Shown here piece by piece: positions 54,191 through 62,882 of a DNA stretch of 64,000 nucleotides. Position 1 is the first letter of the stretch. Each line of letters starts with the position of its first letter. The stretch is from positions 7,028 to 71,027 of the forward strand of contig JBJELB010000011.1 in assembly GCA_051878935.1 (NCBI GenBank), in the 5' to 3' direction. The position numbers and the translations under genes are program-made. The notes beneath the pieces are model-generated. The model had not been told where the DNA came from, did no database searches, and saw nothing but the letters and a program-made list of their open reading frames with translations. Origin of the DNA: CANQDT01 sp051878935. GTDB taxonomy: Bacteria > Bacillota > Clostridia > Lachnospirales > Lachnospiraceae.

Positions 54191-54708
54191 AACGATATCA
54201 ACGGATACAAGAGCATCCTCTCTTTAGGGAGACGATGGGTGCTTTGGAACAATTGGAGAAAGACCGCATTTTTTGTTGCCACAATATAGAACATTTAATT
54301 GCAGTTGCCAGAATCAGCTATATTCTGGCACTTGAGGAAGCTCTGCTGGTCAGTGATGTATTAGAATATACTGTGAGAGAACCGGAGTATTCGAGAGATA
54401 TCTACTATGCGGCAGCGTTGCTGCACGATATCGGGAAAGTGGAACAATATGAGCAGGGAATCCCGCATGAGGTGGCGGCAAAGGAGAAAGTGGCATTGAT
54501 TTTATGGGATTGCGGATATGATGAGAAAGAAATCGTATTTATTACGGATTTGGTTGCTTCCCATCGAACAGAGACACAGGCACAGAAATCACCGTATCAT
54601 TATGCACTGTATCGTGCAGATAAACTATCTCGAGAATGCTTTGCCTGTAAAGCGAATCAGGAATGCAACTGGAAGGAAGACAGAAAGAATATGAGGTTAG
54701 AATTATGA
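54187..54708 (+). CDS. HD-domain hydrolase in the folate operon
   Basis: This 173-residue cytoplasmic metal-dependent phosphohydrolase of the HD superfamily has metal-ligand candidates in HNIEH (about 32-36), LLHDIGK (about 78-84, the HD doublet) and a later SHRTET segment. It ends in a Cys-containing tail (CFACKANQECNW). It is coupled by overlap to folC upstream (4 bases) and to folP downstream (ATGA). That tight placement suggests a phosphatase or phosphodiesterase step of pterin synthesis, for example removing phosphate from dihydroneopterin phosphates. HD proteins do this in the archaeal pterin pathway, but no direct evidence exists here. A general nucleotidase role is the main alternative. 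Confidence 0.8.
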   Translation: MKRYQRIQEHPLFRETMGALEQLEKDRIFCCHNIEHLIAVARISYILALEEALLVSDVLEYTVREPEYSRDIYYAAALLHDIGKVEQYEQGIPHEVAAKEKVALILWDCGYDEKEIVFITDLVASHRTETQAQKSPYHYALYRADKLSRECFACKANQECNWKEDRKNMRLEL

Positions 54709-55511
54709 TTATAGGAAATAAGAACTTCGATTTTCAGCAGCACGGATATATTATGGGAATTCTCAATGTAACACCGGATTCTTTTTCAGACGGCGGCAGT
54801 TATGTACACTTGGATCAGGCACTTTACCAGACAGAACAGATGATTGCACAAGGTGCTTCCATCATTGATGTTGGCGGTGAGTCGACCAGACCGGGACATA
54901 TTCAGATATCAGTGGAAGAAGAAATAGAGCGAGTTGTCCCGGTGATAGAAGCAGTCAAGGCGCGCTTTGACGTGCCGGTGTCTTTGGATACGTATAAATC
55001 GGAAGTTGCACAGGCAGGAGTTGAGGTCGGTGTAGATTTGATGAATGATATCTGGGGACTTCAGTATGATGTGAAGATGGCTGAGGTGATAGCAAAGAGT
55101 GATATCGCAGTCTGCATGATGCATAACAGGAGAAACACAGATTATCATAATTATTTGGAAGATGTTCTGGATGATTTAGAGCAGTCATTGAAAATAGCCG
55201 ATACGGCAGGAATTGTCCGTGAGAAGATTCTGTTAGATCCGGGTATTGGTTTTGCTAAGAGTCTGGAACAAAACCTTCAACTGATGAAAAATCTGTCTTC
55301 CCTGCAAAAATTTGATTTACCGATTTTACTTGGAACCTCACGCAAGTCTATGATTGGCTTAACACTTGACTTACCGGTAACGGAAAGAGAAGAAGGAACG
55401 ATAGCAACGACGGTTTATGGGTATATGCAGGGTGCCCGTGTATTCCGGGTACATGATGTGGAGAAAAATATGCGGGCTTTGCGTATGGTAGAAGCAATGC
55501 AAAATGCATAG
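54705..55511 (+). CDS. folP: Dihydropteroate synthase
   Basis: This 268-residue TIM-barrel enzyme condenses 6-hydroxymethyl-dihydropterin pyrophosphate with p-aminobenzoate, and is the target of sulfonamides. Signature motifs are GILNVTPDSFSDGG (about 14-27), GGESTRPG (about 60-67), DPGIGFAK (about 180-187) and GTSRKS (about 208-213). The start is the ATG overlapping the HD gene's stop (ATGA), with GAGG upstream. An in-frame ATG 42 bases earlier lies within the HD gene and would add an untypical tail. Confidence 0.96.
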   Translation: MIIGNKNFDFQQHGYIMGILNVTPDSFSDGGSYVHLDQALYQTEQMIAQGASIIDVGGESTRPGHIQISVEEEIERVVPVIEAVKARFDVPVSLDTYKSEVAQAGVEVGVDLMNDIWGLQYDVKMAEVIAKSDIAVCMMHNRRNTDYHNYLEDVLDDLEQSLKIADTAGIVREKILLDPGIGFAKSLEQNLQLMKNLSSLQKFDLPILLGTSRKSMIGLTLDLPVTEREEGTIATTVYGYMQGARVFRVHDVEKNMRALRMVEAMQNA

Positions 55512-55521
55512 GAGGATAGTA

Positions 55522-56349
55522 ATGAAACAGTGGGATTGCATAAAGATTGAGAATTTAACTTTGTTTTGCAACCATGGTGTATATGCAGAAGAAAATACAT
55601 TAGGACAGAAATTTATCATTAGTGCGGAAATGTTATTGGATACGCGAAAGGCCGGAGAAACGGATGATTTAACGGCATCCGTTCATTATGGTATGGTCTG
55701 TGAATGCATGAAACGGGTGATGGAGCAAAATACCTTTCAGTTGATTGAACGTGCAGCAGAGGTTGTTGCCCGTACTGTGTTGTTGGAATATCCTCTCATT
55801 CATAGGATTACCGTAGAGGTGAAAAAACCGTGGGCACCGATTAAACTCCCACTGGAGCAGGTTTCCGTGTGCATCACACGAGGATGGCATACGGTATATC
55901 TGGGACTGGGTTCGAATATGGGAGATAAAAAGGCATATCTGGATCAGGCAATTGTGGCCTTGTCGGAGCAGCCTGAGATTCGAGTCGGACAGGTGGCAAC
56001 CTATATAGAAACAGAACCATATGGCGGAGTAGAACAGGATTTCTTTTTAAATACCTGTTTGGAGATAGAAACATTGCTCACACCGGAACAGTTATTGGAA
56101 AAGACAATGGCAATCGAACAACAGGCAGGAAGAGAACGAATCGTGCATTGGGGACCGAGAACACTGGATATCGATATATTGTTTTATGACGATTGGATCG
56201 TGAACCAACCGGATTTGACGATTCCTCATAAAGAGGTGCATCTACGGGAGTTTGTGCTGGCTCCGATGTGTGAAATAGCACCTAACCTGATACATCCGGT
56301 GAGAGGAAAATCAATCACTGAGCTCTTGGAAACGCTGAAGAAGGAGTAA
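55522..56349 (+). CDS. folBK: Bifunctional dihydroneopterin aldolase / HPPK
   Basis: This 275-residue fusion has an N-terminal dihydroneopterin aldolase (about 1-120; ENLTLFCNHGVYAEE and the KKPWAPIK segment carrying the catalytic Lys). The C-terminal hydroxymethyl-dihydropterin pyrophosphokinase (about 128-275) shows LGLGSNMGDK and the GPRTLDIDILFYDD motif that binds Mg-ATP. It performs two consecutive steps feeding folP. The start is the ATG seven bases after AGGAGG; an ATG 18 bases upstream precedes that site. The next gene starts six bases after its stop. Confidence 0.95.
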   Translation: MKQWDCIKIENLTLFCNHGVYAEENTLGQKFIISAEMLLDTRKAGETDDLTASVHYGMVCECMKRVMEQNTFQLIERAAEVVARTVLLEYPLIHRITVEVKKPWAPIKLPLEQVSVCITRGWHTVYLGLGSNMGDKKAYLDQAIVALSEQPEIRVGQVATYIETEPYGGVEQDFFLNTCLEIETLLTPEQLLEKTMAIEQQAGRERIVHWGPRTLDIDILFYDDWIVNQPDLTIPHKEVHLREFVLAPMCEIAPNLIHPVRGKSITELLETLKKE

Positions 56350-56355
56350 ATTAAA

Positions 56356-57489
56356 ATGGATTTAACCGAGATAAGAAAAGAAATAGATGGGATTGACCGG
56401 CAGATCGTTGCGCTGTTTGAGGAACGCATGAAGCTTTCCAGTAAGGTTGCAGAATATAAACGTTCCGTCGGAAAACCAATCTGGGATAAACAAAGAGAGA
56501 AAGAGAAGATAGAGACTCTGGTTGCCTTAACAGGGGATGAATTCAATCAACGGGGAATTGAAGAACTGTTTACACAGATTATGACAATCAGCCGTTTATA
56601 TCAGTACCAACTGTTGGCGGGAGAACGGCAGACCGAGGAAAACAGTTTTCAGGAGGTGGAACAGCTTCCGGTTCATTCAGGAACCAGAGTGTATTTTCAG
56701 GGCGTGCCGGGAGCTTACAGTGAGCAGGCCTTAGAACAATTTTTTGGAAGCGATGTACAGAGATATCATGTAGAAACCTTTAAAGAAATCATGGAAAAGG
56801 TTCAGTCCGGGGAAGCCGATTATGGGATCCTGCCGATTGAGAATTCTACAGCAGGTACTGTTGGCGGAATCTATGAGCTGTTAATGGAATATGAGAATCT
56901 GACAATCGTAGGACAGGAATATGTCAGGGTACAGCATAATCTGTTGGGAGTGCCGGGAAGCAGTCTGGAAACGATTAAAAAGGTATATTCCCACCCACAG
57001 GGATTGCTGCAGAGTGCACCTTATCTGGAATCTCATGCATGGGAACAGGTTGAAGTCAAGAATACAGCTATTGCCGCACAAAAGGTAAAAACGGACAACG
57101 ACATAACGAAAGCTGCCGTAGCAAGCAGGAGAGCAGCCGAATTATACGGACTGGATGTGTTGGAAGAGGGGATTAATCAGAGTCATCGAAATGAAACACG
57201 TTTTATTGTTCTGGCAAATAAGAGATTTTTCCAAAGAACAGCGGATAAAATCAGTATCAGCTTTGCGATTCCGCATGAGAGCGGAAGTCTGTATAATATC
57301 CTGGCACATTTTATTTTCAATGGTGTCAACATGAACCACATCGAATCCAGACCTCTGAAAGGAAAACAGTGGGAGTACCGGTTCTTTATCGATATTGATG
57401 GGAATTTAACGGATTCTAATGTGAAAAATGCGTTGCATGGCATTGCCAGTGAAGCGACAGAATTTCGTATTATAGGAAATTACCAGTAG
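56356..57489 (+). CDS. pheA: Bifunctional chorismate mutase / prephenate dehydratase
   Basis: This 377-residue P-protein converts chorismate to phenylpyruvate on the way to phenylalanine. Chorismate mutase domain about 1-88 (helical; IDRQIVALFEERMKLSSKVA, then REKEKIE). Prephenate dehydratase about 112-290, with GVPGAYSEQA, PIENSTAGTV and the NETRF catalytic region (about 278-282). ACT regulatory domain about 300-377 with ESRPLKGKQWEYRFF, which binds phenylalanine for feedback control. It lies six bases after folBK with AAGGAG inside that gene's end, so it is in the same operon. Chorismate is also the precursor of p-aminobenzoate, a plausible metabolic link. Confidence 0.95.
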   Translation: MDLTEIRKEIDGIDRQIVALFEERMKLSSKVAEYKRSVGKPIWDKQREKEKIETLVALTGDEFNQRGIEELFTQIMTISRLYQYQLLAGERQTEENSFQEVEQLPVHSGTRVYFQGVPGAYSEQALEQFFGSDVQRYHVETFKEIMEKVQSGEADYGILPIENSTAGTVGGIYELLMEYENLTIVGQEYVRVQHNLLGVPGSSLETIKKVYSHPQGLLQSAPYLESHAWEQVEVKNTAIAAQKVKTDNDITKAAVASRRAAELYGLDVLEEGINQSHRNETRFIVLANKRFFQRTADKISISFAIPHESGSLYNILAHFIFNGVNMNHIESRPLKGKQWEYRFFIDIDGNLTDSNVKNALHGIASEATEFRIIGNYQ

Positions 57490-57501
57490 GAGGCGGTACA
57501 G

Positions 57502-58773
57502 ATGAAGGTACAGACAATTGTGTTATACCGCAATTTAATTACGGCAGAACCGGTTTTTCAAAAATTTTATCGCGTAATGACAGAAAATATGACGGAAGAG
57601 GAGAAAGAGAGTCTGTTCTATGACGGATTGCATGATTTGGTAGAGTTGGCGCAGGAGAAAAGCTTTGCAGGAAATCTGTGGCATCTTTATCTGACTTATT
57701 TTATTGCAAGTGATGTCAATGCATACAGTATGGCATGTGAAAAGAAAGGAGCCGTTAGCGGTTCCATTCGGGAAATAGCCAGAAAAGACTTTGCTGTTAT
57801 GAAACAGCTGTTTGAATATGATTGGGGCTGTTTTGCATCATTATTGGATGATTTTCAACCGGCGCAAATCAAAGGCATTGTTTTAAATAAGTTATTACGT
57901 GACCGGATGAATGAGTTATCGGTTCAGCTGGAACATGCAGAGAGTGTGGAAGAGTTTCAGGAACACATAGAACAGTTCTATCATGACTTTGGTGTCGGGA
58001 AATACGGTTTACATAAATCTTTCCGGATTCGTGAGAGTCACAAACATACCACGATTGTACCAATTACAAACAGTGAGAATATTGTTTTGGATGATCTGGT
58101 TGGCTATGAGAGCCAGAAGCAGCAGCTGATTGATAACACAGAGGCATTTCTGGCAGGGAAAAAAGCAAATAATGTTTTGTTATTTGGTGAGAGTGGTACC
58201 GGAAAATCCTCCAGTATCAAAGCTATTTTAAATGAGTATTTTCCGAAAGGCCTTCGTATGATCGAAATATTCAAGCATCAATTCGGTGACCTGAACCGCG
58301 TGATAGAAGAAATTAAGAACCGTAATTACAAGTTCATTATTTACATGGATGACTTATCTTTTGAAGAAAGTGAATTGGAGTATAAATACTTAAAAGCAGT
58401 GATCGAAGGCGGATTGGAGAAATGGCCGGATAATGTATTGATCTATGCGACATCAAACCGGCGTCATCTGGTCAAAGAAACGTGGGGTGACAGACGGCAG
58501 AGCGTGGATGATGTTCATGGAAATGACTCACAACAGGAGAAATTATCCTTATATGCCCGGTTTGGAGTTTCTATCTACTATGGTTCTCCTGCACAGGAAC
58601 AATTCTTTGAAATCGTTGATACCTTAGCAGAAAGAAGAAGGTTAAATCTGGATCAGGAATCCATTCACCAGGCCGCTGTTCGGTGGGAATTACAGCATGG
58701 AGGATTCTCCGGACGTGCAGCGGAACAGGTGATTACACATTTGCTTGCAAAATATGGTACCAGAGAAGTGTAA
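57502..58773 (+). CDS. DUF815-family AAA+ ATPase
   Basis: This 423-residue cytoplasmic protein has an N-terminal helical region (about 1-185) and a AAA+ module. Walker A is FGESGTGKSS (about 229-238), Walker B-like is IIYMDDLSFE (about 276-285) and a sensor-type stretch is VLIYATSNRRHL (about 310-321). The sequence around EYFPKGLRMIEI and DNVLIYATSN identifies DUF815, a conserved family of unknown function often described as a predicted ATPase. It lies 12 bp after pheA with AGGAGG, so it is the last gene of the folate/aromatic operon. The liv promoter begins four bases after its stop codon. Confidence 0.88.
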   Translation: MKVQTIVLYRNLITAEPVFQKFYRVMTENMTEEEKESLFYDGLHDLVELAQEKSFAGNLWHLYLTYFIASDVNAYSMACEKKGAVSGSIREIARKDFAVMKQLFEYDWGCFASLLDDFQPAQIKGIVLNKLLRDRMNELSVQLEHAESVEEFQEHIEQFYHDFGVGKYGLHKSFRIRESHKHTTIVPITNSENIVLDDLVGYESQKQQLIDNTEAFLAGKKANNVLLFGESGTGKSSSIKAILNEYFPKGLRMIEIFKHQFGDLNRVIEEIKNRNYKFIIYMDDLSFEESELEYKYLKAVIEGGLEKWPDNVLIYATSNRRHLVKETWGDRRQSVDDVHGNDSQQEKLSLYARFGVSIYYGSPAQEQFFEIVDTLAERRRLNLDQESIHQAAVRWELQHGGFSGRAAEQVITHLLAKYGTREV

Positions 58774-58777
58774 AAAC

Positions 58778-58806
58778 TTGACAAAGAATATAGATACGGT
58801 TACAAT
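58778..58806 (+). promoter_or_regulatory. Promoter of the liv transporter operon
   Basis: TTGACA (58778-58783), 17 bp, then TACAAT (58801-58806); a near-consensus sigma-A promoter 44 bases before the livK start. Confidence 0.85.
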
Positions 58807-58849
58807 ATTCAAGTATAAAAAAGTCTTTGACTGAGAAAGAGGGAATAGT

Positions 58850-60034
58850 ATGAAGAAATTATTCAAAAAGGCTGCCAGCGTAGTGTTGGCTGCAACAATG
58901 GCACTTTCCATGACTGCATGTGGTGGAGAGAAACAAGTAGAAACAGCAGATAAAGCAGATAACAGTGCTGTTACATTCAAAATCGGTGGCATCGGTCCTG
59001 TAACAGGTGGTGCTGCTGTGTATGGTCTGGCTGTAAAGAACGCAGCGGAATTAGCAGTAGACGAGATTAATGCTGCAGGTGGAATTAACGGATATCAGGT
59101 TGAATTCCAGTTTGAAGATGATGAGCATGATGCAGAGAAATCAGTAAATGCTTACAACTCTTTAAAGGACTGGGGTATGCAGATGTTAATGGGTACTGTT
59201 ACATCTACGCCATGTGTGGCTGTAGCTGCTGAAACAGCAAATGATAATATGTTCCAGTTGACACCATCCGGTTCTTCCGTACCATGTACAGAGCAGCCAA
59301 ATGCATTCCGTGTTTGCTTCTCTGATCCGGCTCAGGGAACGAAATCTGCTGAGTATATTGGTGAAAATGGTCTTGCAGAGAAAGTAGCTGTTATTTATGA
59401 CAGTTCTGATGTATATTCTTCCGGTATTTATGAGAAGTTTGCAGAAGAAGCAAAGAATCAGGGATTTGATATCGTAGCTGCAGAAGCATTTACAGCTGAC
59501 AGCAAGACAGATTTTACTGTTCAGCTTCAGAAAGCAAAAGATGCCGGTGCAGATTTGGTATTCTTACCAATTTACTACTCAGAAGCAGCTTTGATTTTAA
59601 CACAGGCAAATAAAATGAAATATGATACACGCTTCTTCGGATGCGACGGTCTGGATGGATTACTGAGTGTTGAAAACTTTGATCAGTCTTTAGCAGAAGG
59701 CGTTATGTTGTTGACACCGTTTGCTGCTGATGCTGAGGATGAGAAGACACAGACATTCGTTACAAATTATAAAGCAAAATGTAATGATGATATTCCTAAC
59801 CAGTTTGCTGCTGATGCTTATGATGCTATTTACGCAATTAAGCTTGCAGCAGAAAAAGCAGGTGTTACACCTGATATGACTGCTTCTGATATCTGCGAAG
59901 CTCTGAAACCTGCTATGACAGAGATTACCTTAGATGGTTTAACAGGTGAGGGAATGACATGGACAGCAGATGGTGAACCAAACAAAGCTCCAAAAGCAGT
60001 TCAGATTGTTGATGGTGTGTATGTTTCCATGTAG
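58850..60034 (+). CDS. livK: Branched-chain amino acid ABC transporter, substrate-binding lipoprotein
   Basis: This 394-residue surface lipoprotein has a lipobox MTAC with the acylated Cys24, then a linker and a type-I periplasmic-binding fold (about 40-390). The family opening KIGGIGPVTGGAAVYG, AVDEINAAGGINGYQVEF and the PSGSSVP stretch are those of Leu/Ile/Val-type receptors. It delivers amino acids (branched-chain or related) to the LivHM channel. It is the first gene of a five-gene operon, separated from livH by a hairpin that should let it be made in excess. The exact ligand cannot be fixed from sequence; short-chain amides or urea bind some relatives. Confidence 0.93.
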   Translation: MKKLFKKAASVVLAATMALSMTACGGEKQVETADKADNSAVTFKIGGIGPVTGGAAVYGLAVKNAAELAVDEINAAGGINGYQVEFQFEDDEHDAEKSVNAYNSLKDWGMQMLMGTVTSTPCVAVAAETANDNMFQLTPSGSSVPCTEQPNAFRVCFSDPAQGTKSAEYIGENGLAEKVAVIYDSSDVYSSGIYEKFAEEAKNQGFDIVAAEAFTADSKTDFTVQLQKAKDAGADLVFLPIYYSEAALILTQANKMKYDTRFFGCDGLDGLLSVENFDQSLAEGVMLLTPFAADAEDEKTQTFVTNYKAKCNDDIPNQFAADAYDAIYAIKLAAEKAGVTPDMTASDICEALKPAMTEITLDGLTGEGMTWTADGEPNKAPKAVQIVDGVYVSM

Positions 60035-60068
60035 TAATTTCATAGATGATGAAATAATATGACTCGCT

Positions 60069-60104
60069 GGAGAGTTACTTTTACCGGTAACTCTCCACTT
60101 TTTT
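60069..60104 (+). terminator. Attenuator-type terminator between livK and livH
   Basis: A 10-bp stem, GGAGAGTTAC (60069-60078) with GTAACTCTCC (60087-60096), followed by ACTTTTTT. It lies inside the operon and probably reduces expression of the downstream membrane and ATPase genes relative to the binding protein. Confidence 0.85.
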
Positions 60105-60141
60105 AAGAAGCATTTGAAGAAAGATACAAAGAGGTGTTGAT

Positions 60142-61023
60142 ATGAGTTTCGTATCGTATTTGATTAATGGTATCAGCCTGGGAAGCATTTACGCCATTAT
60201 TGCTCTTGGCTATACTATGGTATACGGAATTGCAAAAATGTTGAATTTTGCTCATGGTGACGTTATCATGATTGGCAGCTATATTACATTTTTCGCATAT
60301 ACCAAGGCAGGGTTGAATCCATATGCTGCACTGTTGCTTTCTATGGTGACTTGTACCATATTGGGTATTGTGATTGAGCGTGTGGCCTATAAGCCTTTAC
60401 GTGGCACTTCTCCGCTGGCTGTGTTGATTACAGCGATTGGTGTCAGTTACTTATTACAGAATATTGCCCTGTTATTATGGGGAGCAGAACCAAAAGCGTT
60501 TACTTCCATTGTGAATGTACCTGCTCTGGAACTGATGGATGGACAATTGATTATTTCAGGTGAAACAATCGTAACGATAGCGACATGTATCGTTGTTATG
60601 ATTGCATTAACGCTGTTTATTAAAAAGACAAAATCCGGTCGTGCCATGCTGGCAGTATCAGAAGATAAAGGTGCTGCTATGCTGATGGGTATCAATGTGA
60701 ACAGTACGATAGCATTAACCTTTGCGATCGGTTCGGCATTGGCGGCAGTTGCCGGCGTGCTGTTATGTTCTTCTTATCCTACCCTGAATCCATATACCGG
60801 TTCTATGCCGGGTATCAAGGCATTCGTTGCGGCGGTATTTGGCGGTATCGGTTCCATACCCGGAGCTATGATTGGCGGTATTGTATTAGGTGTGGTTGAG
60901 AATGTAGCGAAAGCAAAGATTTCCTCACAGATGGCAGATGCTATCGTATTTGGAGTTTTAATTCTGGTGTTGTTAGTAAAACCAACGGGAATCCTTGGTA
61001 AGAAAATGAACGAGAAGGTGTAG
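60142..61023 (+). CDS. livH: Branched-chain amino acid ABC transporter permease LivH
   Basis: This 293-residue integral membrane permease has about eight hydrophobic helices. The N-terminal LivH signature is present (SLGSIYAIIALGYTMVYGI, then MLNFAHGDVIMIGSY, about 12-48). The cytoplasmic coupling loop near SGRAMLAVSEDKGAAMLMGI (about 170-189) contacts the ATPases. With LivM it forms the channel for the amino acid delivered by LivK. The ribosome site GAGGTG precedes the ATG; the stop is eight bases before livM. Confidence 0.94.
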   Translation: MSFVSYLINGISLGSIYAIIALGYTMVYGIAKMLNFAHGDVIMIGSYITFFAYTKAGLNPYAALLLSMVTCTILGIVIERVAYKPLRGTSPLAVLITAIGVSYLLQNIALLLWGAEPKAFTSIVNVPALELMDGQLIISGETIVTIATCIVVMIALTLFIKKTKSGRAMLAVSEDKGAAMLMGINVNSTIALTFAIGSALAAVAGVLLCSSYPTLNPYTGSMPGIKAFVAAVFGGIGSIPGAMIGGIVLGVVENVAKAKISSQMADAIVFGVLILVLLVKPTGILGKKMNEKV

Positions 61024-61031
61024 GTGATAGG

Positions 61032-62111
61032 ATGAAACAACGAATGAGCAATAAAATATTTAAACAGAATTTTATTACCTATGCACTCGTCATTGCTGCC
61101 TATGCAGTAGTACAAATATTACTGTCAACCGGCAGCTTGTCCAGTTTGATGCAGGGATTGTTAGTACCGTTATGTATCTATGCGATCCTGGCAGTGTCCT
61201 TGAACTTGACGGTAGGTATTCTGGGAGAGCTTAGTCTGGGACATGCCGGCTTTATGTGCGTGGGTGCCTTTGCCAGTGCGTTTTTCTCAGTTTGCATGAA
61301 AGAGACGATAACCAGTGACGGACTTCGTTTTGTTCTGGCCTTGTTGATTGGAGCAGCCAGTGCCGGAATCGCCGGTATTCTGGTAGGTATTCCGGTATTA
61401 CGTTTGCGTGGGGATTATCTTGCTATTGTAACCCTTGCATTTGGTGAGATTATTAAAAATATCATGAATGTATTATATGTCGGTCGGGATGCGAACGGAT
61501 TTCATATTTCCTTTACCAGTTCTATGGATCTGAATCTGGAAGAGGGTGGACAGGTCATTATCAAGGGGGCTCAGGGAATTACCGGTACGCCGAAAAATTC
61601 TACCTTTACCATTGGAATCATTCTGTTAATCATTACATTGATTATTGTTTTGAATCTGATTAATTCCCGTTCAGGCCGTGCCATCATGTCCATTCGGGAT
61701 AATCGAATCGCGGCAGAGTCAGTTGGAATCAATATTACAAAATTCAAGCTGTTGGCATTTTCTATTTCTGCGGCTTTAGCAGGTGTTGCAGGTACTCTTT
61801 ATGCACATAATTTATCTACACTGACTGCTTTGCCAAAGAACTTCGGATACAATATGTCGATTATGATTCTGGTATTTGTTGTATTAGGCGGTATTGGAAG
61901 TATTCGCGGTTCTATCATTGCTGCGGTATTGTTGACTTTATTACCGGAGCTGTTGCGTGGATTAAATGATTATCGTATGTTAATCTATGCGATTGTTTTA
62001 ATTGTTATGATGATCTTTAACTGGAGTCCGAAAGCAAAAGTATTACGTGAAAAATATTCCCTCAAAGCAGTTTTTCATAGATTTCATAAATCAGCAAAGG
62101 AGGCTAAGTAA
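61032..62111 (+). CDS. livM: Branched-chain amino acid ABC transporter permease LivM
   Basis: This 359-residue membrane permease and heterodimer partner of LivH has about nine hydrophobic helices. Family motifs are LNLTVGILGELSLGHAGFM (about 57-75), the YLAIVTLAFGEIIKN stretch and the coupling loop SGRAIMSIRDNRIAAESVGI (about 214-233). The N-terminal about 20 residues are polar, as usual. Its TAA stop is directly followed by the livG ATG without a spacer, so translation is coupled. Confidence 0.94.
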   Translation: MKQRMSNKIFKQNFITYALVIAAYAVVQILLSTGSLSSLMQGLLVPLCIYAILAVSLNLTVGILGELSLGHAGFMCVGAFASAFFSVCMKETITSDGLRFVLALLIGAASAGIAGILVGIPVLRLRGDYLAIVTLAFGEIIKNIMNVLYVGRDANGFHISFTSSMDLNLEEGGQVIIKGAQGITGTPKNSTFTIGIILLIITLIIVLNLINSRSGRAIMSIRDNRIAAESVGINITKFKLLAFSISAALAGVAGTLYAHNLSTLTALPKNFGYNMSIMILVFVVLGGIGSIRGSIIAAVLLTLLPELLRGLNDYRMLIYAIVLIVMMIFNWSPKAKVLREKYSLKAVFHRFHKSAKEAK

Positions 62112-62870
62112 ATGGCAGTATTAGAAGTAAAGAACTTAGGAATATCCTTTGGTGGATTAAAGGCAGTTAGTGAATTCAACATGACAATTGAAAAAGGACA
62201 GCTGTATGGTCTGATTGGACCAAATGGTGCCGGTAAGACAACGATATTCAATTTGCTGACCGGTGTATACAAACCGGATACAGGCAGTGTAACCTTAGAT
62301 GGAATGGATATAACCGGCAAAAAAACAATCGACATTAACAAGGCCGGGATTGCCCGTACGTTCCAGAATATTCGTCTGTTCAGTGAATTGAGCGTTTTGG
62401 ATAATGTAAAGGTCGGTTTACATAACAGCATGACATATTCTACCATTGCCGGAATCCTGCGCTTGCCAAAATACTATAAGATAGAAAAACAAATGAATGA
62501 GCGGGCAATGGAACTTCTTTCTGTATTCGGACTGGATGTGTTTGCAGAGTATAAAGCTTCGAATCTTCCATACGGACAACAGAGAAAATTGGAGATTGCC
62601 CGAGCTTTGGCAACGAATCCGAAACTGTTGCTGTTAGATGAGCCTGCGGCAGGTATGAATCCGAATGAAACGCAGGAGTTGATGGATACGATTCGTCTGA
62701 TCCGTGATAAGTTTGATGTGACGATTCTGTTGATTGAGCATGATATGAGATTAGTGTCAGGTATCTGTGAATATATCACGGTATTGAATTTTGGTACAAC
62801 ACTTGCCAGTGGAACACCGGATGTCGTATTGAATGATCAAAAGGTAATTACCGCATATTTAGGAGAATAG
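62112..62870 (+). CDS. livG: Branched-chain amino acid ABC transporter ATPase LivG
   Basis: This 252-residue cytoplasmic ABC ATPase has Walker A GPNGAGKTT (about 36-44), the family-typical ARTFQNIRLF Q-loop region, the signature variant LPYGQQRKLEIARAL (about 155-169) and Walker B LLLLDEPAAGMNP (about 175-187). The long insert and the C-terminal AYLGE ending are characteristic of LivG. It pairs with LivF to power LivHM and starts immediately after the livM stop. Confidence 0.95.
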   Translation: MAVLEVKNLGISFGGLKAVSEFNMTIEKGQLYGLIGPNGAGKTTIFNLLTGVYKPDTGSVTLDGMDITGKKTIDINKAGIARTFQNIRLFSELSVLDNVKVGLHNSMTYSTIAGILRLPKYYKIEKQMNERAMELLSVFGLDVFAEYKASNLPYGQQRKLEIARALATNPKLLLLDEPAAGMNPNETQELMDTIRLIRDKFDVTILLIEHDMRLVSGICEYITVLNFGTTLASGTPDVVLNDQKVITAYLGE

Positions 62871-62882
62871 GAGAGATGAATT

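Noticed and set aside
54663..54704. Earlier in-frame start for folP
   Set aside because: It lies inside the HD gene with no ribosome site; the ATGA-coupled start at 54705 matches the family N-terminus.
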